In this document: positions 53,387 through 62,063 of the stretch, one piece after another | Position numbering within the stretch: position 1 is the stretch's first letter | Layout of the letters: every line of letters begins with the position of its first letter | Assembly: GCF_014646015.1 (NCBI RefSeq) | Contig: NZ_BMMQ01000003.1 | Span: forward strand, 62,001-126,000 | Length of the DNA: 64,000 bases | From: Microbacterium nanhaiense | Lineage (GTDB): Bacteria > Actinomycetota > Actinomycetes > Actinomycetales > Microbacteriaceae | Reading direction: 5' to 3' | The notes under the pieces: generated by a model | What the model was told of the DNA's origin: nothing | Databases searched by the model: none | The model's input: only the letters and a program-made list of their open reading frames with translations | Position numbers and translations under genes: made by a program

Positions 53387-54997
53387 TCACCCTGCCTTGA
53401 CGGTGACGTGGAGGTGGTCGTAGTGGCCTCCGGTGATGGAGGCGGGGTCGTGCATGCCTCCGCCGTTGTAGGGTCGCCAGCCTTCGCTGTCGCGGGCGAC
53501 TGACCAGATTTGGCCTTGCCAGATCAGGTATTCGACGCCGAGGACGTCGGCGTTGTCCTTCATCCAGTTGGTGACCTTCCAGCAGGCGTCGAGCTGTGCC
53601 GGGGTGGGTCGCTGGCCGATGCGGTTGCCGAAGGTGATGTCGCACGCTCTGCCGAGGGGATGCTCGGACTTGGTGCCGGGGCGGGGTGAGTAGCAGCCCC
53701 AGCCGGTGTCGGGGAACGCGGTCAGGGTCTGCTGGTAGAGGTGGAGCATGCGGGCGGTGATCTTGCCCGAGTTGGTGGGGTCGTCGACGAGCCGGTCGGG
53801 GTCTCCATCGACGCCGGTCGGCGTGCCAGCGGTGGCGTTGTTGCAGGAGTCGGGTGATCCGCTGGTCGCCGTCGGCAGGTTCGCGGCCCGGTGCTGGTTG
53901 AGCCAGGCTGCGGCGTCGATGGCCTCGCCGTTCGCGCCGCCGGGCCGGACCTCGAAGTGCAGATGTGCGCCGGTGCTCATGCCCGAGGAGCCGACATCGC
54001 CGATGTGCTGCCCGGCGCGCACGCGGTCTCCGGGACGGACGTGGATGCCGCTCTGCCACATGTGCACGTACGCGGTCGCGACGGTCTTGCCGTCGATGGT
54101 GTGCTCGATGACGATGAGGCCGCCGTACCCGCCGGAGAACTCCGCGACGGTGACAGTGCCGTCCGCGGCGGCGAGGATCGGGGTGCCGTCGGGTGCGGCG
54201 AAGTCGGTGCCGGTGTGCATCTTCCGTTCGCCCGTGATCTGGTGCACCCGCATCCCGAACGGCGAGGTCAGCACCCAGGTGCCCTCGGGTAGCGGGAACA
54301 CCACCCGCGACGACGAGACTGCCGGGCCACCCACGCCAACCGGAGCGCTGCCTCCGCTGGTGAGGGCGGCGAGGATGCTGTCGGCGACGGGCTCGTAGTT
54401 GCGGTAGCGGTCGGGGTAGGCGGAGACTTCGACGGCTTGGGCGGCTTCGCCGGGGTCCATCTGTTGCCAGCCGGGGATGTCGAGTAGGCCGCGTGGTGAG
54501 GGGTAGTTCGGTCCGGTCGGCCCGCCGAAGAACGCTCGCGCCTGGTAGGCGGGGTCCATCAACTCTGCGACGGTGCCCCATCCCGATTGGGGGCGCATCT
54601 GGAACAGGCCGAGGGAGTCGTGGTCGCCGCCATTGCCGTCGTTCGGGTAGTTCGCAGATTCCGGGTAGGTACCGGTGTTGGTGAGCATGCGCAGCGTGGA
54701 CTCGGTGAGCGCCGCCATCAGCGCGATCTTGATTCCCGGCCTGCCCACGTCGGTGATGCCGTTGCCGACGGCGATGATCGTTGCCGCGTGCGTGAGCTGC
54801 TGACGATTGAGCGTGAAGGTCTCGCCGTTCGCGGTGGTGACGGTGAGCGAGTCCGGGATCGGGCCGAAGTTCACCGTCCCGGCAGGGGTGGCGCAGTAGG
54901 CCGCGGCGGGGTTCATCAGCACCCCGATCCCGAGGAGTGCTGCGGCGGGTGCGAAGAACAGCAGCGCCAGGGCTGCGATGGCGGCTTTGCGGAACAC
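53387..54997 (-). CDS. three-domain secreted peptidoglycan hydrolase
   Basis: A signal/anchor helix (AAIALALLFFAPAAALLGIG) is followed by a lytic transglycosylase-like domain with MAALTESTLRM (catalytic Glu) and DSLGLFQMRPQSGWG. Next comes an M23 domain (LTSPFGMRVHQITGERKMHT, GTDFAAPDG, HLHFEV). A C-terminal domain has SEHPLGRACDITFGNRIGQ and HYDHLHVTV, like the His/Asp metal site of ARB_07466-type ends. Such enzymes open the wall for the conjugation channel. 536 aa from GTG 54997. Confidence 0.85.
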   Translation of the reverse strand: MFRKAAIAALALLFFAPAAALLGIGVLMNPAAAYCATPAGTVNFGPIPDSLTVTTANGETFTLNRQQLTHAATIIAVGNGITDVGRPGIKIALMAALTESTLRMLTNTGTYPESANYPNDGNGGDHDSLGLFQMRPQSGWGTVAELMDPAYQARAFFGGPTGPNYPSPRGLLDIPGWQQMDPGEAAQAVEVSAYPDRYRNYEPVADSILAALTSGGSAPVGVGGPAVSSSRVVFPLPEGTWVLTSPFGMRVHQITGERKMHTGTDFAAPDGTPILAAADGTVTVAEFSGGYGGLIVIEHTIDGKTVATAYVHMWQSGIHVRPGDRVRAGQHIGDVGSSGMSTGAHLHFEVRPGGANGEAIDAAAWLNQHRAANLPTATSGSPDSCNNATAGTPTGVDGDPDRLVDDPTNSGKITARMLHLYQQTLTAFPDTGWGCYSPRPGTKSEHPLGRACDITFGNRIGQRPTPAQLDACWKVTNWMKDNADVLGVEYLIWQGQIWSVARDSEGWRPYNGGGMHDPASITGGHYDHLHVTVKAG

Positions 54998-55010
54998 GAC
55001 GCCAACCCCT

Positions 55011-55703
55011 TCAGCGCAGCGGGTTGTCGAGCTGGGACAGCCGCAGCAGGTGGCAGGTCGGGTAGGTCGGGGCGCAGACGACGAATACGGTGAACGCGAC
55101 CGGATGCTCGCTGGTGACCGGCTGCCCGTTCCAGACCCCGGCACGGTGGCGAGTGCCGTCGATCGTGATAGCCGTCGTTCCCGGCGCGAGCTGCCCGGGC
55201 TGGGCTTGCGCGACGGCGTCGGCCCAGGCGTCGGGGACGTATGCGGTGTCGATGGTGAGGTGCTGGCGGGTGGCGTACTGCCGCAGCTCGATCCAGGCGT
55301 CCCGGGTCGGCAGGTACGTCGCCACGTCGGAGGCCAGCCCGGCTTGCTCGTCCCCGCTGGGATCACCGACCGCGAGGATCGCCGAGGTGTAGTCCAGCGG
55401 CCACAGCCCCGAAGCCGTGTCCCACGCGAACAGCGTGGACGCGACGCCCCGGGCGAAGGTCTCGGGATCGGCCGAACGCGGAACCGTTGGCACCTGCGGT
55501 GGCCGGGGCGTGCTTGGGGCCACCGCAGGCGGTGCCGTCGTGACCGGGCCGGGCTCCGAGTCAGGATCGGGGCTGGTGTTACTGCGGGGGCCGGTGAGGA
55601 GTCCGTAGACGCCGACGCCCGCGAGGAGCAGCAGGACGATGCCGGCGGCGATGAGGGCGACGAGGCGGCGACGGTTCCGGGTATCAGCAGGTGCAGGACT
55701 CAT
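55011..55703 (-). CDS. membrane-anchored protein of the transfer operon, possibly VirB8-like
   Basis: One N-terminal membrane helix (RRRLVALIAAGIVLLLLAGV), a Pro/Thr/Ser linker, then a soluble outer domain (PETFARGVASTLFAWDTASG, ALAVGD-like region, AGVWNGQPVTSEHPVAFTVF, CAPTYPTCHLLRLSQLDNPL). Length (230 aa) and layout fit VirB8/TcpC-like NTF2-fold subunits, but I cannot confirm the fold. It precedes the wall hydrolase by 13 nt. Confidence 0.65.
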   Translation of the reverse strand: MSPAPADTRNRRRLVALIAAGIVLLLLAGVGVYGLLTGPRSNTSPDPDSEPGPVTTAPPAVAPSTPRPPQVPTVPRSADPETFARGVASTLFAWDTASGLWPLDYTSAILAVGDPSGDEQAGLASDVATYLPTRDAWIELRQYATRQHLTIDTAYVPDAWADAVAQAQPGQLAPGTTAITIDGTRHRAGVWNGQPVTSEHPVAFTVFVVCAPTYPTCHLLRLSQLDNPLR

Positions 55704-55708
55704 GCCGA

Positions 55709-55720
55709 GCAGGTGCGCAC
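55709..55720 (-). promoter_or_regulatory. shared intergenic motif, copy 3
   Basis: Minus-strand GTGCGCACCTGC, only 6 nt before the start of the VirB8-like gene, so here it also lies in the ribosome-binding region. Confidence 0.3.
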
Positions 55721-55739
55721 CCGGCAACCTGGATTGTGG

Positions 55740-56738
55740 TCAGAGCGCGCGGAGTCGTGGCCGCTCCGTCGCGCCTTCGCGGGCGGCTCGGAGGGCATTG
55801 GCGAACCGGACGGTGCCGTCGGTGATGGCGAGGAAGTTCTCGAACTGCTCGTCGGTCAGTTCACCTGCGAGGGTGTCGGCGTCGTAGTGGGTCCACCAGT
55901 TCGTCAGTTCACCCCAGGTCTGGATGAACGCGCGCAGCGGGTAGCGGACAGGCTGGCCGTTGTCGGTGACGAGCGGCAGTGGCCGCGGTGGGGTGCGTTT
56001 GCCCTTCTTGATCGACTTCGCGCGGGCCACTGCGGCTTCGGCGCGGGCGTGCAGCTCGGCCTCGCGCCGCTCCCGCGCGGTGGTGTCGGCGTCGCGGATC
56101 GCTTGGTAGATCGGATGCACCGGGTCGCCGGCCTCGATCCGTTCCAGCCCGGCGGTGGCCTCGGTGCGTAGAGCCTCGGTTTGGTTGGGGTTGTTGGTGA
56201 TGTCTTCGAGGTAGCCGATCTTCTCCAGTGTCGTGTGTGACGCACCGCCGGGGATCATCGCCGCCGCTTGCTCGCGCGCATCGCCGAGCGCGCTCGACGG
56301 TCCCGCAAATTTTGCGGGACCGTCGTTCCCGGGCTGGTTCTCGCTGCTGAACTGGGTAGCGCTCTTGCGTCGGGCGGCGTCTTCGGCCATGACCTGCTTG
56401 ATCTCGCGGTAGAGGCCGGCGGCTTCGAGCTGGGTGTAGGGCTTGTGGAGCATGTTGTCGTCCTGCTCGGCGAGGAGTTGCCCGAGCCGGTCGGACAGGC
56501 CGCTGCGCACCCAGACGTTGACGGTGCGCCAGCCGAGCTTCTTGATCGCGGTGAGCCGTCGTGCCCCGCACACGAGCACGCCGTCGATGGTGATCGTGAG
56601 AGGTTGCAGCAGTCCGTCGCGCCCGATGGATGCCGCGAGGGCGTCGATGTCGCCGAGGTCGGCGCGGTGCCGGGTGCCGACGAGGATCGAATCGACGGTG
56701 CGGTCGAGCTGGATGCTGCCGATCTGTGGCTCCGTCAC
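55740..56738 (-). CDS. ParB-like nuclease-domain protein
   Basis: The N-terminal ParB/Srx domain is clear: GTRHRADLGDIDALAASIGR, GLLQPLTITIDGVLVCGARRL and LGWRTVNVWVR. A helix-rich middle (LLAEQDDNMLHKPYTQLEAA, LYREIKQVMAEDAARR) resembles the ParB DNA-binding part. The C-terminal 130 residues are unknown. It could partition the excised element or regulate the operon. GTG 56738 overlaps the upstream stop. Confidence 0.82.
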   Translation of the reverse strand: MTEPQIGSIQLDRTVDSILVGTRHRADLGDIDALAASIGRDGLLQPLTITIDGVLVCGARRLTAIKKLGWRTVNVWVRSGLSDRLGQLLAEQDDNMLHKPYTQLEAAGLYREIKQVMAEDAARRKSATQFSSENQPGNDGPAKFAGPSSALGDAREQAAAMIPGGASHTTLEKIGYLEDITNNPNQTEALRTEATAGLERIEAGDPVHPIYQAIRDADTTARERREAELHARAEAAVARAKSIKKGKRTPPRPLPLVTDNGQPVRYPLRAFIQTWGELTNWWTHYDADTLAGELTDEQFENFLAITDGTVRFANALRAAREGATERPRLRAL

Positions 56739-57622
56739 GACGACTCACCGCCTCCACCACTCGGAGCGGCCAGTGCCAGTGCCAGGATCAGGTCGTCGTC
56801 GCGAAGCAGCAGATCAAGGGTCTCGCCGAGCAGGAGACGGAGCAGGACACCGCGACCACTGCTGGTGGCCACATAGGCCGGGTGCGGGTTCCCGAGGAGC
56901 GCTTTCAGCAGCGCGGCCCAGGAGCGGCGCGGCAGGTCGAGCAGTGCCCGCGCGTGCCGATCGCGGCGCAGAGCTTCGTAGGCGGACTGGCGGGTGCCGG
57001 CCTTCATCAACGCCCCGCAGACGTGCTCGACAGCGGCCCGCGCGGTGTCGGTCGGCCAGTCGAGCAGGCACAGCATCGCGATGGCGTCCTCGGCCGCCGA
57101 TCCGGCGGACATGCACGCCTGAGCCGACCCGAGTCCGTCGCGCGGCTCCGGGTCGAGCTCGCTGGGACGGAGATCGGTGGTGTGGAACGCGGGATGGTAG
57201 TCGGCCAGCGCGGTGTCGCGTTCGGAGAACCGCTCGGGATCGTGGAACGCCGAGACGTGGGCGCGGCGGGCCTGGTGCACCGAGCAGAGCAGACCTTGGG
57301 CGCGTTCCTCGTAGACGCAGGTGATCCGCACGGCGTGGGTGATGATCGCCCACGGATCGTTGGCCTCGCGGGTCGAGCGGTACTGCATCGCGTCGAACGC
57401 CGCCGTGACCGCTTCCCAGGTGTCGAGCTTGTGCTTCCTCGCGAGAGCGCGGTACTTGTCGGCGGCGAACTCCATCAGGTCGCGGGCCACCGGGTCGTGA
57501 ACCCAGGCATCCTCGCCGCCCTCGGCGAGACGGTTGAGCAGGGCGCGCAGGCCCTCGCCGGTGGTGAAGTCCTCAGCCTGGTCGGCCGTCGGAGCGGTAC
57601 TGGTGTGGGTTGGTGTGGTCAT
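56735..57622 (-). CDS. conserved element protein of unknown function, 295 aa
   Basis: A soluble, mostly helical protein (LRALLNRLAEGGEDAWVHDP, AVTAAFDAMQYRSTREANDP, AAVEHVCGALMKAGTRQSAY). It ends in a Leu-rich region and GGGGESS. There is no membrane helix or catalytic motif that I can name. It overlaps the ParB-like gene by 4 nt and starts the leftward unit after an intergenic gap with the shared motif. Such genes accompany ParB in related elements, probably in regulation or replication. Confidence 0.65.
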   Translation of the reverse strand: MTTPTHTSTAPTADQAEDFTTGEGLRALLNRLAEGGEDAWVHDPVARDLMEFAADKYRALARKHKLDTWEAVTAAFDAMQYRSTREANDPWAIITHAVRITCVYEERAQGLLCSVHQARRAHVSAFHDPERFSERDTALADYHPAFHTTDLRPSELDPEPRDGLGSAQACMSAGSAAEDAIAMLCLLDWPTDTARAAVEHVCGALMKAGTRQSAYEALRRDRHARALLDLPRRSWAALLKALLGNPHPAYVATSSGRGVLLRLLLGETLDLLLRDDDLILALALAAPSGGGGESS

Positions 57623-57642
57623 GGTGTCGGCACCTCCTGGCA

Positions 57643-57655
57643 GGCAGGTGCGCGC
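57643..57655 (-). promoter_or_regulatory. shared intergenic motif, copy 4
   Basis: Minus-strand GCGCGCACCTGCC, 21 nt upstream of the gene at 57622. It sits next to a hairpin (CGCGCTCG at 57651-57658 with CGAGCGCG at 57665-57672). Confidence 0.35.
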
Positions 57656-57715
57656 TCGCTCCCACGAGCGCGTCCTGCATGCCGGTGCCGTCGCAGCCAT
57701 GACCTCTCACCACCG

Positions 57716-58120
57716 TCAACTCATCGAGACCCCGGAGCGGGACATCTGCGACGCAGGTGCGGTGCTGCGCCCGAACGCCGAGATCGGCGGCAGCCGCCGG
57801 GCACGGTCCCCGAGACGACGAACACCAGCGCCAATCGGGGTGCGGGTGCGGCGTGCGAGCTCGGCCTGGAAGTCGAGGCCACGGCCGGCTGCGTGCGCCG
57901 AGTGCCGGGCGATCAGGTCGGTGGGGCGTACCCACTCCACGCCGCGGCCGGGAACGAGGGCGTGCTGCTTGTCGTCGCGGGCGACCTGCGCGGCCCGCAC
58001 CGCCTCCGGCGTGCTCGTTGCCTCGACGTGCTCGGGGCGTTCCCTCGGCTCATCGGGCACCAGCCGTGCTGGATCGGGCCTTGCGGGATCGTTGCGCTGC
58101 GGGTTCTCAGTGGTGTTCAT
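57716..58120 (-). CDS. small basic element protein, 134 aa
   Basis: Starts MNTTENPQRNDPARPDPARL, contains VEWVRPTDLIARHSAHAAGR and GLDFQAELARRTRTPI, and ends in a Ser/Arg-rich tail. The middle segment looks conserved in related actinobacterial elements. Its start overlaps the DUF2637-like gene's stop by 4 nt. Function unknown; the C-terminal end is less certain. Confidence 0.55.
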   Translation of the reverse strand: MNTTENPQRNDPARPDPARLVPDEPRERPEHVEATSTPEAVRAAQVARDDKQHALVPGRGVEWVRPTDLIARHSAHAAGRGLDFQAELARRTRTPIGAGVRRLGDRARRLPPISAFGRSTAPASQMSRSGVSMS

Positions 58121-58794
58121 GGGGTCGTCTCCTCCCGCTCATCGACGGTGTCGGTTGTGTCAGTGAGGTGCGCGACGGCGAACCAGCGGCCCACGGTCGA
58201 GGGATGCACCCCGAGTTCGCGGGCGATCCGCTTGTTCGACCAGCCCGCCTCCCGAAGCTCCCAACCCAGCGCCCGCCGATCCGCCACAACGTCGCCCCGA
58301 CGGGTCGGCTCCGCCTCGCCAGATGACAGCGCGGGCATCGACTCCGCAGTGACCGTCGGACGCGAGGCGACAGGCTGCACGCCGGGGTCGGCGGTCCGGG
58401 TGAGGATCACGGTCAGGTGCGTGATCGCAAGCAGCACGACGGGCGGAACCGCGGCGACCGAGGCCGCGAGCATCCGTGGCACGTCGGCGTCTGCGGCGAC
58501 GACGGCGTGAATGGCGTTCGCTGTCACTGAGACGAGCGCGCCGCCGACCAGCAGCGCCCACGGATACCAGGCCGAGCGCTGCCCGGCGAGGGCGACGACG
58601 GCGACCGTGGCGACGACGATGATGCCGTCCACGATCAGCGGCCACGCCCACGCTTGCCCCGATCCGATCCCGGAGCGAGCGGCCAGATCGGCCAACGACG
58701 TGAACGACAGCCAGAACGCCCCGGCGGCGATGAACACCGTCCCCGCGACCGCCGTCATAGCGGCCCAGCGCCGCCCCTCCGATTCACGCCTCAC
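58117..58794 (-). CDS. DUF2637 membrane protein with helix-turn-helix end
   Basis: Four membrane helices in the first 130 residues (AGTVFIAAGAFWLSFTSLAD, LIVDGIIVVATVAVVALAGQ, WALLVGGALVSVTANAIHAV, PPVVLLAITHLTVILTR) match DUF2637, a family of actinobacterial plasmid-spread-type proteins. The C-terminal 45 residues form a helix-turn-helix (LREAGWSNKRIARELGVHPS). It may link DNA to the membrane during transfer. GTG 58794 overlaps the primase stop by 4 nt. Confidence 0.82.
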   Translation of the reverse strand: MRRESEGRRWAAMTAVAGTVFIAAGAFWLSFTSLADLAARSGIGSGQAWAWPLIVDGIIVVATVAVVALAGQRSAWYPWALLVGGALVSVTANAIHAVVAADADVPRMLAASVAAVPPVVLLAITHLTVILTRTADPGVQPVASRPTVTAESMPALSSGEAEPTRRGDVVADRRALGWELREAGWSNKRIARELGVHPSTVGRWFAVAHLTDTTDTVDEREETTP

Positions 58795-59722
58795 AGCCCC
58801 GCCCTCCCCAGCGCTGCGGATGGTGGGCTCGCCGAACGACCGAACCAGCGACCCGCGTTCCGGCTCCGGCCGTCTGACGCGGTCTCGGATGCGGGCTGAA
58901 TGGCTCGGTAGGCAGAGCGCACGGTCGTGGTGATCTCGCGATCACCCAGACCCGCCGACTGTGCCGCAGCACCCAAGGCATCGAGCGCGTCGGCGGGCGA
59001 GACGCCGTTCTCGGCGAGGCGACAGGCAGCCCAGAACAGGCCCCGGTTCCGCTCGCCCTCACCCCGCCCGGCGACCCACGCCGCCAACCGCTCAGCATCC
59101 ACCTCCATCGAGCCGCTGCTGGCGCGTGGTGGAGCGACGGGGCGCGGGTCGAGAAAGTCCCGCAGCCGGGCCGCGTCCACCGTGCCGACCGAGTGCGCGG
59201 CGATGTCCGCGACCTCGTAGAGCTTCACATTGCCGTCGATGATTCGCCGGGAAGGAGGAGCGATGATGTAGCCGCCGTCGCCCCGGAAATCGACACCCGC
59301 CGTGGCTGCCTGCCACGAACGCTGCTCGCTGCCTGGTGTCGCCGGGAAGTACACGCGCGCGCCACCGGTGGGTGTGCGCACCAGCAGCCCCGCGCCATCG
59401 ACGAGCCCCGCGTCGGTGGCGCGCTGGTACGCCGCGCGGCCATCGTGGGGCCGTGGACATCGACATCCACGACGACAACGCCCGATGCCGCTCCCGTCGG
59501 GATGCCGATGTTCGCATTCGGTGTGCGCGACCACCACGCGGCAACCTGTTCCGGGTCGTTGCTCGCGTCGAGGAACCCACGGCGGGTCAGCGGACGTTTC
59601 CCCTCCACGAGGCACGGGAACACGGGCACCCCCGCCGCCGCGAGACTCCGCGCAGCCAAGGCCAGGTTTGGTGAGCGATCCACGCGAATGAGCGCCGCAA
59701 GGACATCGAATGGCTCGGGCAT
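58791..59722 (-). pseudogene. primase-polymerase (prim-pol), frameshifted
   Basis: The first part (RGFLDASNDPEQVAAWWSRT, NIGIPTGAASGVVVVDVDVH) and the rest (GRAAYQRATDAGLVDGAGLL, YFPATPG, DFRGDGGYIIAPPSRR) together make a bifunctional primase/polymerase N-terminal domain plus a helical end. They are in different frames: at GGCCCCACGATGG (near 59450) one C is missing from a C run. Without correction the protein stops early. DVDVH carries the metal-binding Asp pair. This could be a true mutation or a homopolymer error. Confidence 0.8.
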
Positions 59723-60795
59723 CACAGCCTCCGCCCCGCCAGCGCCGACGCAGCACGCGGACGATCGGTCTCTACCGCAGGCGCAGCCGTGCGGGAAGTG
59801 CGCGGACTGGGGGTGTCACGGTCGAGGCCGGGCGGGGTGCCGTCGCCGACCTGGAGCGTGTCGAGCTGGTCGAGGATCGCCAGCGCGGTCTTCCGCACCC
59901 TCTCGCCGGTGGCCTGCACCACCTGGACGGGCTCGTGGCCGTCCACTCGGGCGGCCCAGGTCGAGACGTACGGGATCGTGTACCCGGCGGTGTCCATGCC
60001 GTGCGCGGCACCGATCATCAGCGCGACGGACTCGGCTTCGACCTCGCGGATGCCGCGATGCTGCCGCGCCTCCTCGTCGTCGGGATCGTGCATCAGCACA
60101 TGCGCCAACTCGTGCGCGAGGGTCTTGACCTGCGCGGCAGGGTCCATGTTCTCTCGCACCGCGACCGTGCGCGCCTCGTAGTCCGTGAGGCCGTTCGCGC
60201 CGGAGATCATCCCCTCGTGCGGCACCCGCAGCACCTCAAACCCCGCGCCGCGAATCTGCCCGGCCAGCCCCTCCCACAACCCTGACGGTGCTTCGCCTTC
60301 CAGCAGCGTCGGAGCGGGCGGCACCGGCAGCGGTTCGCCGTCGGTCTGCGAGGCGTCCCACACGTAGGCCGGGCGCGCTCCGACCATCCGCGAGCGCACC
60401 ACCTCGTTGACCTTGTGCTTCTCTCGCGGCCCCAAGCGACGCCAGGAGTTCGGATCGGCAGGATTGGACGACGCGAACCGGCCCGTCACCGGCGCGAAGA
60501 TCATGTACCCGGTCTGCCCTTTCATCACCTGCCGCCCGAGCCCCTGCCACTGCCGGTACCCGGCAACCAAAGTGGGGAAGGGCTCGGGCACGCGGCCCGC
60601 CTCGAACGCGGCCTCGTGCTGCACCCAGATCAGCATCGTGTTGTTGAATGACCGCGACCTGAACCGTGCGGCGAAGGCGAGCGCCTGCCGCCAGTCGTCA
60701 CCCGAGACCAGCGACTCGACCGCGCCGGTCAGTTTCTCGTGCAGCTCGTCGAGCTTCGCCTCTCGCGCCGCGCGGGCGTCCTCGTTCGATGCCAT
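59722..60795 (-). CDS. ArdC-like ssDNA-binding protein with metallopeptidase domain
   Basis: The N-terminal ArdC-like domain (LDELHEKLTGAVESLVSGDD, RSFNNTMLIWVQHEAAFEAG, GYRQWQGLGRQVMKGQTGYM) is followed by a zinc peptidase region with HELAHVLMH (HELAH at residues 228-232) and EVEAESVALMIG. ArdC binds single-stranded DNA and protects incoming elements from restriction. ATG 60795 has GGAGG in front. It is the first gene of the leftward operon next to the palindrome cluster. Confidence 0.85.
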   Translation of the reverse strand: MASNEDARAAREAKLDELHEKLTGAVESLVSGDDWRQALAFAARFRSRSFNNTMLIWVQHEAAFEAGRVPEPFPTLVAGYRQWQGLGRQVMKGQTGYMIFAPVTGRFASSNPADPNSWRRLGPREKHKVNEVVRSRMVGARPAYVWDASQTDGEPLPVPPAPTLLEGEAPSGLWEGLAGQIRGAGFEVLRVPHEGMISGANGLTDYEARTVAVRENMDPAAQVKTLAHELAHVLMHDPDDEEARQHRGIREVEAESVALMIGAAHGMDTAGYTIPYVSTWAARVDGHEPVQVVQATGERVRKTALAILDQLDTLQVGDGTPPGLDRDTPSPRTSRTAAPAVETDRPRAASALAGRRL

Positions 60796-60849
60796 GCTCC
60801 GGCCTCCTCTTCGGCGGGCCGCGCCAAGGTTGCGCGCGGCGGTACACCT

Positions 60850-60863
60850 GGCAGGTAGGCGCG
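60850..60863 (-). promoter_or_regulatory. shared intergenic motif, weak copy
   Basis: Minus-strand CGCGCCTACCTGCC, about 55 nt upstream of the ArdC-like gene, resembles the four GCGCACCTG copies but has two differences. Confidence 0.25.
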
Positions 60864-60939
60864 AACACCCGCGACCGGACCGTGAGCTGGACATCGTTCA
60901 CCTCCTTGAGGCAGCCCGAGCCGAGACCGGGACGCGACA

Positions 60940-61044
60940 TTGAGCATGCTCAAAATGTCCCAGAGTCCTGTTCTAACACCGACCGTTGAGCATGCGCAAG
61001 CCTTGATTTGTGCATGCTCAACGAGTACGGTTGAGCATGCACAA
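60940..61044. promoter_or_regulatory. four copies of a 14-bp palindromic operator
   Basis: TTGAGCATGCTCAA (60940-60953), TTGAGCATGCGCAA (60986-60999), TTGTGCATGCTCAA (61008-61021) and TTGAGCATGCACAA (61031-61044) lie between the divergent ArdC-like gene and the EspR-like regulator gene. The last three are spaced 22-23 bp, about two helix turns. They are probably sites for the EspR-like regulator, controlling both directions. The rest of the 310-bp gap (60796-61105) shows no gene. Confidence 0.8.
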
Positions 61045-61105
61045 CCATCCTCCGGGTGGACTACATCGATGCCTTGCCCGTCGCGAAGGGAAGGGGGTCA
61101 CCGTC

Positions 61106-61537
61106 ATGACCGAAGACGAGAGCCAGGCTGCGGCCGAAGACCTCGCCAAGCGTCTGCGGCTCCTGATGGATGTCGCTGTTGCCGAGTCCGGCACTGAGCC
61201 GACCTACTCGCAGATCGCCGACTACCTCCGCGAACGAGGCACGAACCTGTCGCGGTCGCGCTGGACGTACATGGTCAACGGCCACCGCTACGTACAGGAC
61301 CCCGCCGTGTTCGAGGGGCTCGCGGAGTTCTTCGACGTGGATGCCGCGTTCCTGCTCGGCGAGGACGGTGCGGCCACTCCCGAGAAGGTCTCGGCGCAGC
61401 TCGATCTGGTTCGGTCCATGCGCGCGGCGAAGGTGAAGTCCTATGCTGCCCGCACCCTCGGCGACATCTCGCCGAAAGCACTTCATGCCATCACCAAGTT
61501 CCTGGATGAGGAAATGACACACATGCCCGAGCACTGA
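61106..61537 (+). CDS. EspR/XRE-like DNA-binding regulator
   Basis: The 143-aa protein has an N-terminal helix-turn-helix (EPTYSQIADYLRERGTNLSR, SRWTYMVNGHRYVQDPAVFE) and a C-terminal dimerisation helix set (GLAEFFDVDAAFLLG, AQLDLVRSMRAAKVKSYAAR, ALHAITKFLDEEM). The whole layout resembles mycobacterial EspR. GAAGGGAAGGGGG precedes the ATG. It starts a four-gene plus-strand unit and probably binds the four palindromes upstream of it. Confidence 0.82.
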   Translation: MTEDESQAAAEDLAKRLRLLMDVAVAESGTEPTYSQIADYLRERGTNLSRSRWTYMVNGHRYVQDPAVFEGLAEFFDVDAAFLLGEDGAATPEKVSAQLDLVRSMRAAKVKSYAARTLGDISPKALHAITKFLDEEMTHMPEH

Positions 61538-61598
61538 CCGGCACCGCACGACACGGAGCCGACGCCCGTCTCTGCTCCCCACAGATAAGGGGCAAACC

Positions 61599-62063
61599 GT
61601 GAATATCGAACAGACCGTATCGGCGGCTCTCGCGGGCCTTCAGCTCGGCAACACCTTCACCTTCGACAACCTCCGCCACACCGTCCAATACCGACGGCAC
61701 CGGCGGCTCCGCATCGTCGAACTCGCAGACCTCGACGCCCACGACGGCCTCTGCGCGGCATTGCTCTCCACCGACGCCGGAGACTACGTGCTCCACGCCC
61801 GCAGCGACTCCGCACTCCACCGCCAGCAGTTCGTGCTCCACGAACTTGCTCACATGATCCTCGGGCACTGCGACGGCGACGACTGCGCCGTCGAGGAAGC
61901 ACTACTGCCCAGCATCCCGCCGCACACCCGCGCACGCCTGCTCACTCGGCAAGACCTCGACAGCGAAACCGAGATCGCCGCCGAGTCCCTCGCCGACCGG
62001 CTCGCCGCAGGCATCCGAGGATCGGTCTTCGCCGAATCGGCCTACTCGGAGGTCTTCGGATGA
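61599..62063 (+). CDS. ImmA/IrrE-like metallopeptidase
   Basis: A 154-aa protein with FVLHELAHMILGH (HELAH at residues 81-85) and a later Glu-rich segment (ETEIAAESLADRLAAGI) that would give the third zinc ligand, as in ImmA/IrrE proteases. In ICEBs1 ImmA cleaves the XRE repressor ImmR to release transfer genes; here the neighbour is an EspR-like regulator, so an analogous pair is likely. GTG start 61599 with AAGGGG. Confidence 0.85.
   Translation: MNIEQTVSAALAGLQLGNTFTFDNLRHTVQYRRHRRLRIVELADLDAHDGLCAALLSTDAGDYVLHARSDSALHRQQFVLHELAHMILGHCDGDDCAVEEALLPSIPPHTRARLLTRQDLDSETEIAAESLADRLAAGIRGSVFAESAYSEVFG

Noticed and set aside
57534-58166. Plus-strand frame opposite the small basic element protein
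   Set aside because: Arg/Ser-rich shadow across an intergenic gap and two minus-strand genes.
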